NCBI RefSeq assembly: GCF_016508255.1
Contig: NZ_JADVKT010000001.1
Coordinates: 310,001-374,000 of the forward strand
Direction of reading: 5' to 3'
Origin: Acinetobacter calcoaceticus
GTDB lineage: Bacteria > Pseudomonadota > Gammaproteobacteria > Pseudomonadales > Moraxellaceae
DNA: 64,000 nucleotides
In this document: positions 56,181 to 64,000 of the stretch, piece by piece
Position numbering within the stretch: the first letter of the stretch is position 1
Layout: each line of letters begins with the position of its first letter
The notes under the pieces: model-generated
The model's input: the letters and a program-made list of their open reading frames with translations, nothing else
What the model was told of the DNA's origin: nothing
Databases searched by the model: none
Translations under genes and position numbers: made by a program

Positions 56181-56729
56181 TTAAAACTCAATCGTAATTG
56201 GCACTATATCTATGTATTCACCCTTAGATATACCACTACCGTCATGGGTTACTTGACCAAAAATATCGATATTTTTTTTATTACTCATATCATTAAGAAT
56301 AAAAGCATCGTTTACCCTAGTGACTTGCTTATTCAAACCATAGAGCAAATTATAAGCAACAAAATCTTTCCCATTACTTAATGCATGATAATAATTTTGT
56401 GAAAATACAGTAGGAACTTTACTATCATTATTTCCAGCTCCAAATATTAGTTTTACAGTTGAAATACCAACACATTGTATCTGTAAACCAGAGTTTCCAT
56501 TATTAATTAAACTTGTTTCCAATACTCCATTAAAAGCGGAAGTAGCTTCTCCAAAATCAACAGTTCCAAAATTTAAATTTGCTGTATTATTTTCAACTAC
56601 TTTATTATTAATAGAACAAGAAGGTAGTAATTCAATTTGGCTAGTTAATTTAGCTCCAATTTCACCTGCATTTACCGAACAAATTAGAAAATATAAAATT
56701 ATAAATACTGAACCGCGATTTAATATCAT
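56181..56729 (-). CDS. csuA: Csu pilus minor subunit
   Basis: The 182-aa pilin begins MILNRGSVFIILYFLICSVN behind a GGAGGGGAG ribosome site at ATG 56729. A frame start ten residues earlier is rejected. It has a spore-coat-U fold with cysteines in LPSCSINN and IQCVGIS and ends IVPITIEF, the strand used in polymerisation. It overlaps the start of the csuB frame. Confidence 0.92.
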   Translation of the reverse strand: MILNRGSVFIILYFLICSVNAGEIGAKLTSQIELLPSCSINNKVVENNTANLNFGTVDFGEATSAFNGVLETSLINNGNSGLQIQCVGISTVKLIFGAGNNDSKVPTVFSQNYYHALSNGKDFVAYNLLYGLNKQVTRVNDAFILNDMSNKKNIDIFGQVTHDGSGISKGEYIDIVPITIEF

Positions 56730-56802
56730 CTCCCCTCCATTTAAAACAGGTTCACTCATCTTTGAGTAAACCTGCTACTCAATTAATTATTTCTTTTTAT
56801 AT

Positions 56803-57339
56803 TTAGAAATTTACAGTGACTAATAGAGTATCTTTATAATCACCTTGAACTTTTGCTGTGCCAGTGTTTGGAGCGATTGCACCGAAAATTGGCACCGCTG
56901 TAGCTTGACCAGTCGCTGTAGTGAACTGTTGTGGTTGGTTTACAACATAAAGGTTGGTACGAGCAGCATCGCGGTAAACGTTATATGCAACTAGATCAGT
57001 AGAAGCAGTATTTTTTAAAGTACGGTCTGTACGTTCACCACCATCAATTGCGACTGTAAAATCAACAGGATCCGTACCGTCACAAGTTACAGAAATATTG
57101 CCGCCTGATGCTGCTGAAGCAACTTCAGCAGTTAATACGTTGTTCCAAGTACCAGAAGTTTTACCAAAATCTAAAGTACCAAACTTGTTCATATTTCCTT
57201 CAGCTTGACTACCACCTACAGTACAGCCTGTCGAGATATTTAATTTAACGTCAACCTGTCCAGTAACAGCTGCTTGAGTATTTACCGCATAACCAGCAAC
57301 TATTAATGCTGCAAGAAGTGATTTCTGAATTTTTCTCAT
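56803..57339 (-). CDS. csuA/B: Csu pilus major subunit CsuA/B
   Basis: This is the main rod subunit of Csu pili. It has about 178 aa from ATG 57339, which is 7 bases from TAGGT; ATG 57345 would add two residues. The signal peptide ends at TQA, and the mature pilin has cysteines in STGCTVGG and VTCDGTD and ends LLVTVNF. It is the first gene of the operon, 43-70 bases before csuA. The upstream region carries a 22-bp palindrome and four TetR-like sites. Confidence 0.95.
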   Translation of the reverse strand: MRKIQKSLLAALIVAGYAVNTQAAVTGQVDVKLNISTGCTVGGSQAEGNMNKFGTLDFGKTSGTWNNVLTAEVASAASGGNISVTCDGTDPVDFTVAIDGGERTDRTLKNTASTDLVAYNVYRDAARTNLYVVNQPQQFTTATGQATAVPIFGAIAPNTGTAKVQGDYKDTLLVTVNF

Positions 57340-57414
57340 ATTCATAACCTACATATATAATGATTAGATTTGTAGAACAAAATGAATCAAACATGATAAA
57401 TAAAATACATCCAA

Positions 57415-57436
57415 TTTGTTTTATACATAAAACAAA
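57415..57436. promoter_or_regulatory. 22-bp inverted repeat upstream of csuA/B
   Basis: TTTGTTTTAT-AC-ATAAAACAAA is a perfect inverted repeat about 80 bases before the csuA/B start. It may be an operator, or form a hairpin if transcribed. Confidence 0.5.
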
Positions 57437-57702
57437 CTATCTTTTACTATTGTGTGATTCTTTTCACAATTTAATAACAATTATTTAACTTGTATATACA
57501 TATTACAAAAAGACTATGTTGAGTTATTTAAAATCATTTTTTAAAAGCTTATAAAAACATGTGATTAAATACCCATCTACACTTTAGAAAAAAGGCAAAA
57601 AAATAGAAAAAATAAATATCTTTCTTTTAATTGAAAACCCAAAATATCCTTTCAAATACAATCGTTTATAAATTTAACAAAATTTAATACGATTTCCATC
57701 AA
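57437..57702. other. AT-rich csu upstream DNA
   Basis: No gene is present. This curved-looking, A/T-tract-rich stretch probably carries the csu promoter and possibly BfmR or other sites. No exact promoter is assigned. Confidence 0.4.
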
Positions 57703-57832
57703 TTAAAATAGGTAGGCCGACCTATTTTAACTATTACTATACAAACAAGATTAAGTCATACGACCTATTTTTTGAGTTTTAATTAAGTCATATGACCTAT
57801 AGTTCTTTAATATAGGTCACATGACCTATATT
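57703..57832. promoter_or_regulatory. Four TetR-like palindromes between csuA/B and its divergent TetR gene
   Basis: Site 1 (57703-57730) is AAAATAGGT-N6-ACCTATTTT. Site 2 (about 57752-57769) is AAGTC-ATAC-GACCTATT. Site 3 (about 57784-57800) is AAGTC-ATAT-GACCTAT. Site 4 (57809-57832) is AATATAGGTC-ACAT-GACCTATATT. All fit AGGTC-N4-GACCTA or close variants. Centres are at about 57716, 57760, 57792 and 57820. They are likely operators for the TetR protein encoded at 57923. Confidence 0.75.
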
Positions 57833-57922
57833 TAGTTTAATAGAATTTAAATATTTTATTTATATTTTTCTATTTTCATGGTTTAGAATGCCTTTTTTTA
57901 AATAGTACTTACAGGCTGGATA

Positions 57923-58561
57923 ATGATCAAAATTGATACCTTTGATACTATGCAAATAAAGAAGTCCTTTACCACACTAAAAGGACAAGAAAGAATAAAG
58001 CAAATCTTAAGAAATGCTGAAATAGTTTTCCTTACGAAAGGTTATTCTGGTTTTAGTATGAGAGGAGTTGCAACTCAATCAAACATTAGTTTAAGTACCT
58101 TACAGCATTATTTCAAAAATAAAGATATCTTACTAAAAGCTTTACTTAATAAATTAATTTTGGACTATACACAACGAATTGAAATTTTAATCAACGTAAA
58201 TGCAAATGAGCCGCCTTTACATCGGTTTATGAATATTATTACCAACATAATATATGAAATAGAACAACCCATCATCACCAACACATTTAAAGAGTTCTTT
58301 TCTATTTCAGATCACCTACCCTACGTATATGACTCTTTGTCAATCATACAAAAGTATAATTTTGAACTCATATATAAAATCATCCTCCCTATTCATAATG
58401 AAATTTCATCAGAAGAATATAAAGAAAGAGCTCTTATTATAATCACACAACTTAATGGATATTTAGTTCAACATTCAAACAAAAATACAAATGATTGTTA
58501 TAAAGAGTTTCTAAGAAATATACTTCTAAAAAATATATCGAGATTAGTCAGTGAACCATAA
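57923..58561 (+). CDS. TetR family regulator divergent to csu
   Basis: The 212-aa protein has an N-terminal helix-turn-helix (GFSMRGVATQSNISLSTLQHYF, about residues 45-66) and an AT-rich-coded C-terminal ligand domain. The first nine residues may be untranslated if ATG 57950 is used. Four palindromes lie just upstream, between it and csuA/B. It probably regulates itself and the pilus operon. A terminator follows. Confidence 0.88.
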   Translation: MIKIDTFDTMQIKKSFTTLKGQERIKQILRNAEIVFLTKGYSGFSMRGVATQSNISLSTLQHYFKNKDILLKALLNKLILDYTQRIEILINVNANEPPLHRFMNIITNIIYEIEQPIITNTFKEFFSISDHLPYVYDSLSIIQKYNFELIYKIILPIHNEISSEEYKERALIIITQLNGYLVQHSNKNTNDCYKEFLRNILLKNISRLVSEP

Positions 58562-58567
58562 ATGTAA

Positions 58568-58598
58568 AAACATAGGAGCTACTTCTCCTATGTTTTTA
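58568..58598 (+). terminator. Terminator after the csu-linked TetR gene
   Basis: AAACATAGGAG/CTCCTATGTTT (58568-58578/58585-58595) is a perfect 11-bp stem with a 6-base loop, followed by TT. Confidence 0.88.
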
Positions 58599-58769
58599 AT
58601 ATAAAATCAAAATATATTATTTGTATATAATGCTCACATCATTCTTAAAATCAATAATAAAATGGATGTAGGGAGCAGATTTATCTCATTTCTATTGAAG
58701 AATAAATTAAATAAAAAGATAATAGCCACAGCCATGACAATTGAAATTTCGAACTCTTAGAGAACATTA

Positions 58770-59153
58770 ATGAAAAATTCTAAAGCATTAAAATTTATAA
58801 ACTTTGTGCTTGCTTTCTTATGGATTTATCAAGGACTGGTTCCCAAATTTCTTTTTCTTAATTCTGATGAAATCTTTGTATGGCAATGGGTCGGACTATC
58901 TCTTGAAAATGCAAAAGTAGCAGGCCATGCGAGTGGTATTGCCGAAATGATTTTTGGTTTATGTTTTCTCTTTTCTGCCCATAAATATATTCATTATTTA
59001 AGTATTTTAGGTTTACTCGGCCTGCTCCTTTTAATTGGTTTTTTAATACCTTCTACGCTTATTTTGCCTTACAACCCTATCGTGATGAATATTTCGATGA
59101 TAAGTTTATCTATTGTCTATCTATTCTTATTAAATGAGCAAAAAATTAACTAG
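58770..59153 (+). CDS. DoxX-like family membrane protein
   Basis: The 127-aa protein has four predicted helices and the DoxX-like (PF13781) pattern: NFVLAFLWIYQGLVPKFLF at the start, then AGHASGIAEMIFGLCFLF. The function of this family is unclear; DoxX relatives link to redox or thiol homeostasis. It is followed after 46 bases by an SDR gene in the same direction and the two may be co-transcribed. Confidence 0.83.
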   Translation: MKNSKALKFINFVLAFLWIYQGLVPKFLFLNSDEIFVWQWVGLSLENAKVAGHASGIAEMIFGLCFLFSAHKYIHYLSILGLLGLLLLIGFLIPSTLILPYNPIVMNISMISLSIVYLFLLNEQKIN

Positions 59154-59199
59154 CATCCAGTCATTTAACTATTTTTAAAGATTTTATATAGAGAGTTCA

Positions 59200-60033
59200 A
59201 TGAGTTTACCCAAAACTGAAGTTTGCAGTGTGGTTATTACAGGCAGTACTAAAGGTATTGGTTTAGCCCTTTCCCATGCTTTTTTAGATCTTGGATGTTC
59301 TGTTGTCATTGCTGGACGAAATCCAGAGCACTTAAACCATGCTCTTGCCCATTTAGAAACACATTTTAATAAAGAAAAAGTGAGTGGTGTGTGCTGTGAT
59401 GTCACCCAAATAAGCGATGTACAAAAGCTTTGGGATTTTGCCATAAGCCATTTCGGGCAAGTAAACGTCTGGGTCAATAACGCAGGAAGCTGCCACCCAA
59501 CAAAAGACTTTGTTGACCTTCAACCTGAAGAATTAAACATGGCCGTTTCAACCAATATTTTAGGCACCATGCTTGGCTCACAAGTGGCTCTAAAGGGAAT
59601 GCTAAAACAAGGTTATGGTCAAATCTTTAACATGGAGGGTTGGGGTAGCAACGGCGAATGGAGTGCAGGAATGACGCCCTATGCAACCACCAAACGAGCC
59701 GTAAGTTATTTTAGTAAAGCACTTTATAAAGAAACAAAATCGACTCCGATTTTAACGGGCACGCTTAGTCCGGGCATGGTTGCAACTGACCTTTTAGTTT
59801 CGTCTTGGACCAATGGAAACATCCAAAACTGGAGAAAGATGAAGCGATTATTTTTCTTTGTGATTGACCCACCAGAAATTGTTTGTGCGTATTTAGCAAA
59901 ACAAATGATTCAAAATAAAAAAGCCAACCGACGCATTGCTTGGATCACACCGTGGAAACTTTTTCTTAGATTTTTGCAGCCCTATTACTGGCGCAGAAAC
60001 CCAGTTAAAGGAACAGCATTAGAGCATTTATAG
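59200..60033 (+). CDS. Short-chain dehydrogenase/reductase, NYC1-like
   Basis: The 277-aa NAD(P)-dependent oxidoreductase has cofactor motif TGSTKGIG (14-21), NNAG (93-96) and catalytic Y161-x3-K165 (YATTK). The usual serine region reads FNMEGWGSNG, so the candidate Ser is S150, 11 residues before the Tyr. This NMEG-x-GS pattern resembles the chlorophyll b reductase (NYC1/NOL) branch of SDRs. In a non-photosynthetic bacterium the substrate must be different and is unknown. Confidence 0.85.
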   Translation: MSLPKTEVCSVVITGSTKGIGLALSHAFLDLGCSVVIAGRNPEHLNHALAHLETHFNKEKVSGVCCDVTQISDVQKLWDFAISHFGQVNVWVNNAGSCHPTKDFVDLQPEELNMAVSTNILGTMLGSQVALKGMLKQGYGQIFNMEGWGSNGEWSAGMTPYATTKRAVSYFSKALYKETKSTPILTGTLSPGMVATDLLVSSWTNGNIQNWRKMKRLFFFVIDPPEIVCAYLAKQMIQNKKANRRIAWITPWKLFLRFLQPYYWRRNPVKGTALEHL

Positions 60034-60085
60034 TCGGCCTTATAATGGGTAAGGAGGTTTGGTTGATAGGTGCATCGCATTTATT

Positions 60086-60124
60086 GTTTAGTAAAAGTTC
60101 TGCTAAAGAGAACTCTTACTAAAC
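60086..60124. terminator. Long hairpin between convergent SDR and Kef genes
   Basis: A 16-bp stem with one mismatch (60086-60101/60109-60124) has a 7-base loop. Without a T-run it may act as a rho-independent-like barrier or protect the 3' ends. Confidence 0.5.
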
Positions 60125-60134
60125 TTCACACGCA

Positions 60135-61964
60135 TCAAGACTCGTTGTCCGAGGTATCTTCTTTATTTAAAATCTGCCCTTCTCGTTTTGGTCGAATTAA
60201 TGGTGCAGTTGGTCTTGGATGATGAGCATGTGTATATTGCAAACCAACGCCAGCATATACATCATCTGCTGCAATTTCAGTTTCAAAACGCTCATTATCA
60301 AGATCTCGAATTTCCTCGCTAATTCTTACGACTTCGTCTTCATCTACACCAAGTTCTTGTAAAATAACTTCCCCAAACTTAATCGCAGATTCAAACGTTT
60401 CACGAATCATAAAGTCTACTTTGTGTTTAACTAAATGTAGTGAGTGCTCACGGTCATACGAACGGACCAATAGTTTCGCTAAAGGAAATTCATGGGTAAC
60501 TAATTCTACAATTCTATTGGTGGTGTCTTTACTGTCTACACACACCACAATCGCCTGTGCTGTTGCAGCACCAGAAGTATGTAAAATATCTAAGCGGCAA
60601 CCATCGCCATAATAAATTTTAAAACCAAATTTTTCCGCGTTTTGAATCATGTCAATATTATTATCAATAATGGTGACATCTACCCCTCTCGCCAATAGTA
60701 ATTGACTTGTTACCTGTCCAAAACGCCCAAATCCAATCATTAAAACACTACCGCTTAAGCCCTCGGCAATATTGACGTTTTCTAATGAAACATTCGCTTT
60801 AGCTTGAGTAAACCGTTTAAAAATAATACCTACAATTGGAGTCAAAACCATTGAAAGTACAACAATAGCGGTAAGATTAGACTTAATGGTACTGTCAATG
60901 ACTTGTGCACTTAGCGCAGCAGAAAAAAGTACAAAGGCAAACTCTCCGCCTTGCGCCATGAGTAAGGCACGATCCAACGCTTCTGTATGAGGGCTTTTAG
61001 TTATGCGAGCAACAATATAAATCATGAGAGCCTTGGCAAACATGAGGGCAATTACACCGCTTACAATGAGCTGCCAGTTTTGAGCAACAACTGATAAATC
61101 CAATGACATACCGACGCCAAGGAAAAAGAGGCCCAGCAAGATTCCTCGGAATGGTTCAATATCCGCTTCAATTTGATGTCTAAAGGTTGATTCAGATAAA
61201 AGCACACCCGCTAAAAAAGCTCCCATTGCCATAGACAACCCGCTCACTTGCATGAGTAATGCCGCCCCCAACACAACCAATAATGCAGCAGCAGTCATCA
61301 CTTCTCGTGCTTTAGCAGCAGCCAAGAGTCTAAATAACGGATTAAGTAACCAATAACCTGCCGCTATAAGACCTGCAATTGCGATTAAACCAATTCCTAT
61401 ATTTTCTAAACGTACAGATGTGCTTTCGACCACATGATTTGGCGCCATAAAAGCAACAATAGCCAGCAATGGAACAATCAGTAAATCTTCAAATAGTAAG
61501 ATTGCTACAATTTTTTGCCCACGAGGCTGCGTCAAATCACCGCGATCGCCTAATAACTGCATCACAATAGCGGTCGAAGTTAATACGAACCCTGCGGCCC
61601 CAATAAAAGCCACTTGCCACGTAAAACCAAATAGCAAACCTACGCCAGTCAAAGCCAAGCCACAACTTATGATCTGTAGTGTGCCAAGACCAAAAATTTC
61701 GCGTCTAAGGCTCCATAAATGTGATGGTTGCATTTCCAAACCAATCACAAATAAGTACATCACAATGCCTAACTCGGCAATATGTAAAATTGCGGCGGAA
61801 TCTTGAAAAAAAGCAAAACCGAATGGCCCAATAATGAGACCTGCAATTAAATAACCTAATACCGAACCTAAACCAATTCGTTTAAAAATCGGAACTGCAA
61901 TTACAGCAGCCGCCAATAAAACCACGGGGCCAACCAAGCTAATTGAATGTGCTTCTGAGCTCAT
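60135..61964 (-). CDS. Kef-type monovalent cation:proton antiporter (CPA2) with TrkA-N domain
   Basis: The 609-aa protein has 12-13 transmembrane helices of the CPA2 family. Helix segments include FEDLLIVPLLAIVAF, with the conserved Asp. A cytoplasmic KTN domain follows (VLMIGFGRFGQVTSQLLLARG, near 405), which binds NAD or glutathione in KefB/KefC. It probably exports K+ in exchange for protons. Whether it is glutathione-gated cannot be told. No kefF/kefG-like partner is nearby. Confidence 0.9.
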   Translation of the reverse strand: MSSEAHSISLVGPVVLLAAAVIAVPIFKRIGLGSVLGYLIAGLIIGPFGFAFFQDSAAILHIAELGIVMYLFVIGLEMQPSHLWSLRREIFGLGTLQIISCGLALTGVGLLFGFTWQVAFIGAAGFVLTSTAIVMQLLGDRGDLTQPRGQKIVAILLFEDLLIVPLLAIVAFMAPNHVVESTSVRLENIGIGLIAIAGLIAAGYWLLNPLFRLLAAAKAREVMTAAALLVVLGAALLMQVSGLSMAMGAFLAGVLLSESTFRHQIEADIEPFRGILLGLFFLGVGMSLDLSVVAQNWQLIVSGVIALMFAKALMIYIVARITKSPHTEALDRALLMAQGGEFAFVLFSAALSAQVIDSTIKSNLTAIVVLSMVLTPIVGIIFKRFTQAKANVSLENVNIAEGLSGSVLMIGFGRFGQVTSQLLLARGVDVTIIDNNIDMIQNAEKFGFKIYYGDGCRLDILHTSGAATAQAIVVCVDSKDTTNRIVELVTHEFPLAKLLVRSYDREHSLHLVKHKVDFMIRETFESAIKFGEVILQELGVDEDEVVRISEEIRDLDNERFETEIAADDVYAGVGLQYTHAHHPRPTAPLIRPKREGQILNKEDTSDNES

Positions 61965-62145
61965 ACATTTCTCATTTTAGTTATCTGCAATTTATTCTAT
62001 GTGAAACTATGTTTAAGGGCGATTATTAGTTTTGAGAAGAAGCATCCTAAAAACAAAATGACTTAAATCACGCGAAAATAAAAATTTAGAGTATCCCTAT
62101 GAACAAGAAATGTCTTTATTTTCATGTTCGTAATTAAGTAGTCAT

Positions 62146-62171
62146 AAAAAAAGCCCTTACGGGCTTTTTTT
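62146..62171. terminator. Terminator of gltS (bidirectional form)
   Basis: AAAAAAGCCC/GGGCTTTTTT (62147-62156/62161-62170) with a TTAC loop lies directly after the gltS stop on the minus strand. Confidence 0.92.
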
Positions 62172-62172
62172 A

Positions 62173-63408
62173 TTAAACAACAAATTTCAACATGAGCTGA
62201 ATGACTGTCGCATTAATTAAGTCGACAAAAAATGCACCACAAAGCGGAACAATTAAAAATGCCTTATGCGATGGACCATACATATTGGTAATGGCCTGCA
62301 TATTTGCAACCGCTGTTGGCGTTGCACCCATACCAAAACCACAATGCCCTGCCGATAAAACCGCAGCATCATAGTTTTTGCCCATCACACGGAACGTCAC
62401 AAATGCCGCATATAACGCCATGGTAATGGTTTGAGCACCTAAAATAACAACAAGTGGTCCAGCTAAGTCAGCAAGCTGCCATAATTTTAGTGAAAGCAAA
62501 GCCATTGCTAAATAAAGTGACAATGAGGCATTACCAAAAACATCAATCGCGCGATCAAAAATATCAACCTTTAATACGCTTTCTAAAATATTTCTTAAGA
62601 TTACACCGCCGCCGAGTGCCCAAACGAAGGTTGGTAACTCAAACCAAGTTCCCTTACTAAAGCCTGTCATAAATTCAGCAAATGCCAAACAAGCAGCAAA
62701 CATACCTAATGTGGTAATTGCATTGTCAGCAGTAATTAAACGAACTTGATGAGGATTTTCAAACGGCGCAAGGTCATCCGAATTTTGCTCAACATGGCCA
62801 TCACGATGTTGGATTTCAGCATTGGTTTTCGGTTGTGCAAGGCTATAGCGGTTAATCAGCAATTTTGCTAACGGGCCACCAATCACACCACCAATAATCA
62901 AACCAAAAGTCGCACTCGCCATACCAAGTGCCAACGCACCTTGAATACCATGCTGAGTTTCTAAAATTTCACCCCATGCCCCTGCTGTACCATGACCACC
63001 GGTTAGAGTAATTGAACCTGCAATTAATCCAATAAGTGGATCAAGACCAAGTAAAGTCGCAAGACTCATACCTACAGCATTTTGAACAACAATGAATGAT
63101 GCAACACAAATTAAGAAGATGACTAAAGCCATACCACCTTCTTTAAGCTTCATAAAATTGGCGCTTAAGCCAATTGAAGCAAAGAATACGAGCATAAAGC
63201 TAGTCTGTAATTCGCTACTAAAAACAATACTGTATCCCCACAATGTGTGAACAAGTAAAGAAATTACCGCAGCCACCAAACCACCCGCAACTGGTTCGGG
63301 AATATTGTAGCGTTTTAAAAAATCAATTCGATTAACAAGAAAGCGGCCTAACAAAAGGACAATGACCGCGGAAATTAGCGTATAAAAACCATTAAAAACA
63401 AATTCCAT
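62173..63408 (-). CDS. gltS: Sodium/glutamate symporter
   Basis: The 411-aa inner-membrane protein imports glutamate with Na+. It shows the ESS-family inverted repeat with two re-entrant loops: GSITLTGGHGTAGAWGE near residue 132 and LSAGHCGFGMGATPTAVANM near 350. Length and about ten helices match GltS. It is a single gene with its own terminator and a long AT-rich upstream region. Confidence 0.95.
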   Translation of the reverse strand: MEFVFNGFYTLISAVIVLLLGRFLVNRIDFLKRYNIPEPVAGGLVAAVISLLVHTLWGYSIVFSSELQTSFMLVFFASIGLSANFMKLKEGGMALVIFLICVASFIVVQNAVGMSLATLLGLDPLIGLIAGSITLTGGHGTAGAWGEILETQHGIQGALALGMASATFGLIIGGVIGGPLAKLLINRYSLAQPKTNAEIQHRDGHVEQNSDDLAPFENPHQVRLITADNAITTLGMFAACLAFAEFMTGFSKGTWFELPTFVWALGGGVILRNILESVLKVDIFDRAIDVFGNASLSLYLAMALLSLKLWQLADLAGPLVVILGAQTITMALYAAFVTFRVMGKNYDAAVLSAGHCGFGMGATPTAVANMQAITNMYGPSHKAFLIVPLCGAFFVDLINATVIQLMLKFVV

Positions 63409-63767
63409 ATATACTACTTTCTAATTACATTCCTAAGAGATTGTAAAATAATTATATTTTATTTTTTAATCTGTAAAAAAAACACAAATAAACTTTACAA
63501 AATTACCCTACCAATTAATTTTCACTATTCTTAAAAAAATCTTAATTTTTTAAGATTTTTATACAAAAATAGTCAGAAAAATAAATTTATTTATTAATTT
63601 CAAATAATTAATAAAAATTATTCTTAATTATGAATAATTACTCCTTGATACCTTAAGCATAAAATACTGTCTTTTAAGCCACTGAACTTAGCCTTCATTC
63701 CCTTTAACATCCACAGAAGAACAGCTCATCATTGCTCTGGGCAACATCTTTATAGGTTCTATATCCA
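63409..63767. other. gltS upstream region with an 11-bp inverted repeat
   Basis: This very AT-rich divergent spacer carries the promoters of gltS and the following plus-strand gene. AAAAATCTTAA/TTAAGATTTTT (63535-63545/63550-63560) is a perfect 11-bp inverted repeat with a TTTT centre. It could be an operator or a weak terminator-like element. Confidence 0.4.
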
Positions 63768-64000
63768 ATGAGTTTATTGCTTAAAGTTCGACAAAACCTT
63801 CCGCAGGTACAATCTATTAAAAGATCCATTAACGAACATGCAGGTAAAAAATTACCTCACATGCTAACGAATGCATCAGATCTATTTTTTAGAACCCCTC
63901 AAATTGCCTTATCTGGAAAAACACCTTTCGATGTCATCTACAAGCATGAAATCATTAGTTTAAGACATTATCGAAATGAAACTGAGGTTTCTACGCATAA
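63768..64000 (+). CDS. PhaC/lipase-like alpha/beta hydrolase, 5' part
   Basis: The reading frame from ATG 63768 runs off the window (77 codons seen). It begins MSLLLKVRQNLPQVQSIKRS and later reads GKTPFDVIYKHEIISLRHYR. Such a TPxDVIYxHxxxxLxxY segment is typical of the N-terminus of poly(3-hydroxyalkanoate) synthase-like and lipase-like alpha/beta hydrolases. The catalytic core lies beyond the window. AGG lies upstream at a slightly long spacing. Confidence 0.6.
   Translation, partial: MSLLLKVRQNLPQVQSIKRSINEHAGKKLPHMLTNASDLFFRTPQIALSGKTPFDVIYKHEIISLRHYRNETEVSTH

Noticed and set aside
1..64000. tRNA genes, rRNA genes, CRISPR arrays, insertion sequences
   Set aside because: I looked for regularly spaced repeats, transposase-like frames and cloverleaf sequences by eye and found none that I could support.

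Overview
The window is a chromosomal segment of an Acinetobacter, most likely of the A. baumannii/calcoaceticus complex. The reasons are the low-GC, AT-rich spacers, the cyo, rpsF-rpsR-rplI, dnaB-alr and purH-purD neighbourhoods, and an archaic chaperone-usher operon that matches csuA/B-A-B-C-D-E in order and protein lengths. No tRNA, rRNA, CRISPR array, insertion sequence or complete prophage was recognised.

The left part (1-25400) is mostly core genome. It holds the end of the cytochrome bo oxidase operon (cyoC-D-E), ribosomal proteins S6-S18-L9 behind a leader that looks like the S6:S18 autoregulatory element, dnaB, alr, mnmG, prmA, a zinc-ribbon membrane protein, fis with a long structured leader, purH, purD, the methionine importer metQ-metN-metI, a gloB-type hydrolase and dctA. 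Between alr and mnmG lies a minus-strand four-gene operon (5935-9637): ATP-grasp, alpha-E, transglutaminase-like protein and the proteasome-like peptidase Anbu. A WYL-domain regulator is divergent to it. This is the most intriguing enzymatic system here, because its substrate is still unsettled.

The middle (25800-47000) is accessory metabolism and transport. It contains a TetR/MFS divergent pair with two matched palindromes between the genes, a GST, a sterol-desaturase-like membrane hydroxylase, and a sorbosone-dehydrogenase-like lipoprotein with a DUF1302 outer-membrane protein. A seven-gene catabolic cluster follows: quinone oxidoreductase, TauD-type dioxygenase, beta-keto acid cleavage enzyme, MFS, DsbA-like protein, Rieske protein and YeiH-type exporter. 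It may handle a sulfonate. Next are an amino-acid racemase broken by one base in a C5 run and a pqiA-pqiA-pqiB-pqiC lipid-transport operon in which PqiA is split in two.

The right part (47000-64000) is more fluid. It has gene relics (a LysR C-terminus here; a FAD-monooxygenase remnant at 29935-30142), several TetR regulators, two copies of a C4-like structured RNA, an AT-rich orphan gene, and the csu pilus operon. A TetR gene is divergent from csu, and four related palindromes in the gap suggest a direct local regulator of pilus expression. DoxX-like, SDR, Kef-type antiporter, gltS and a partial PhaC/lipase-like gene finish the window.

Terminators were called by eye from stem plus T-run. Starts were moved from the longest frame when a Shine-Dalgarno motif clearly favoured an internal ATG.
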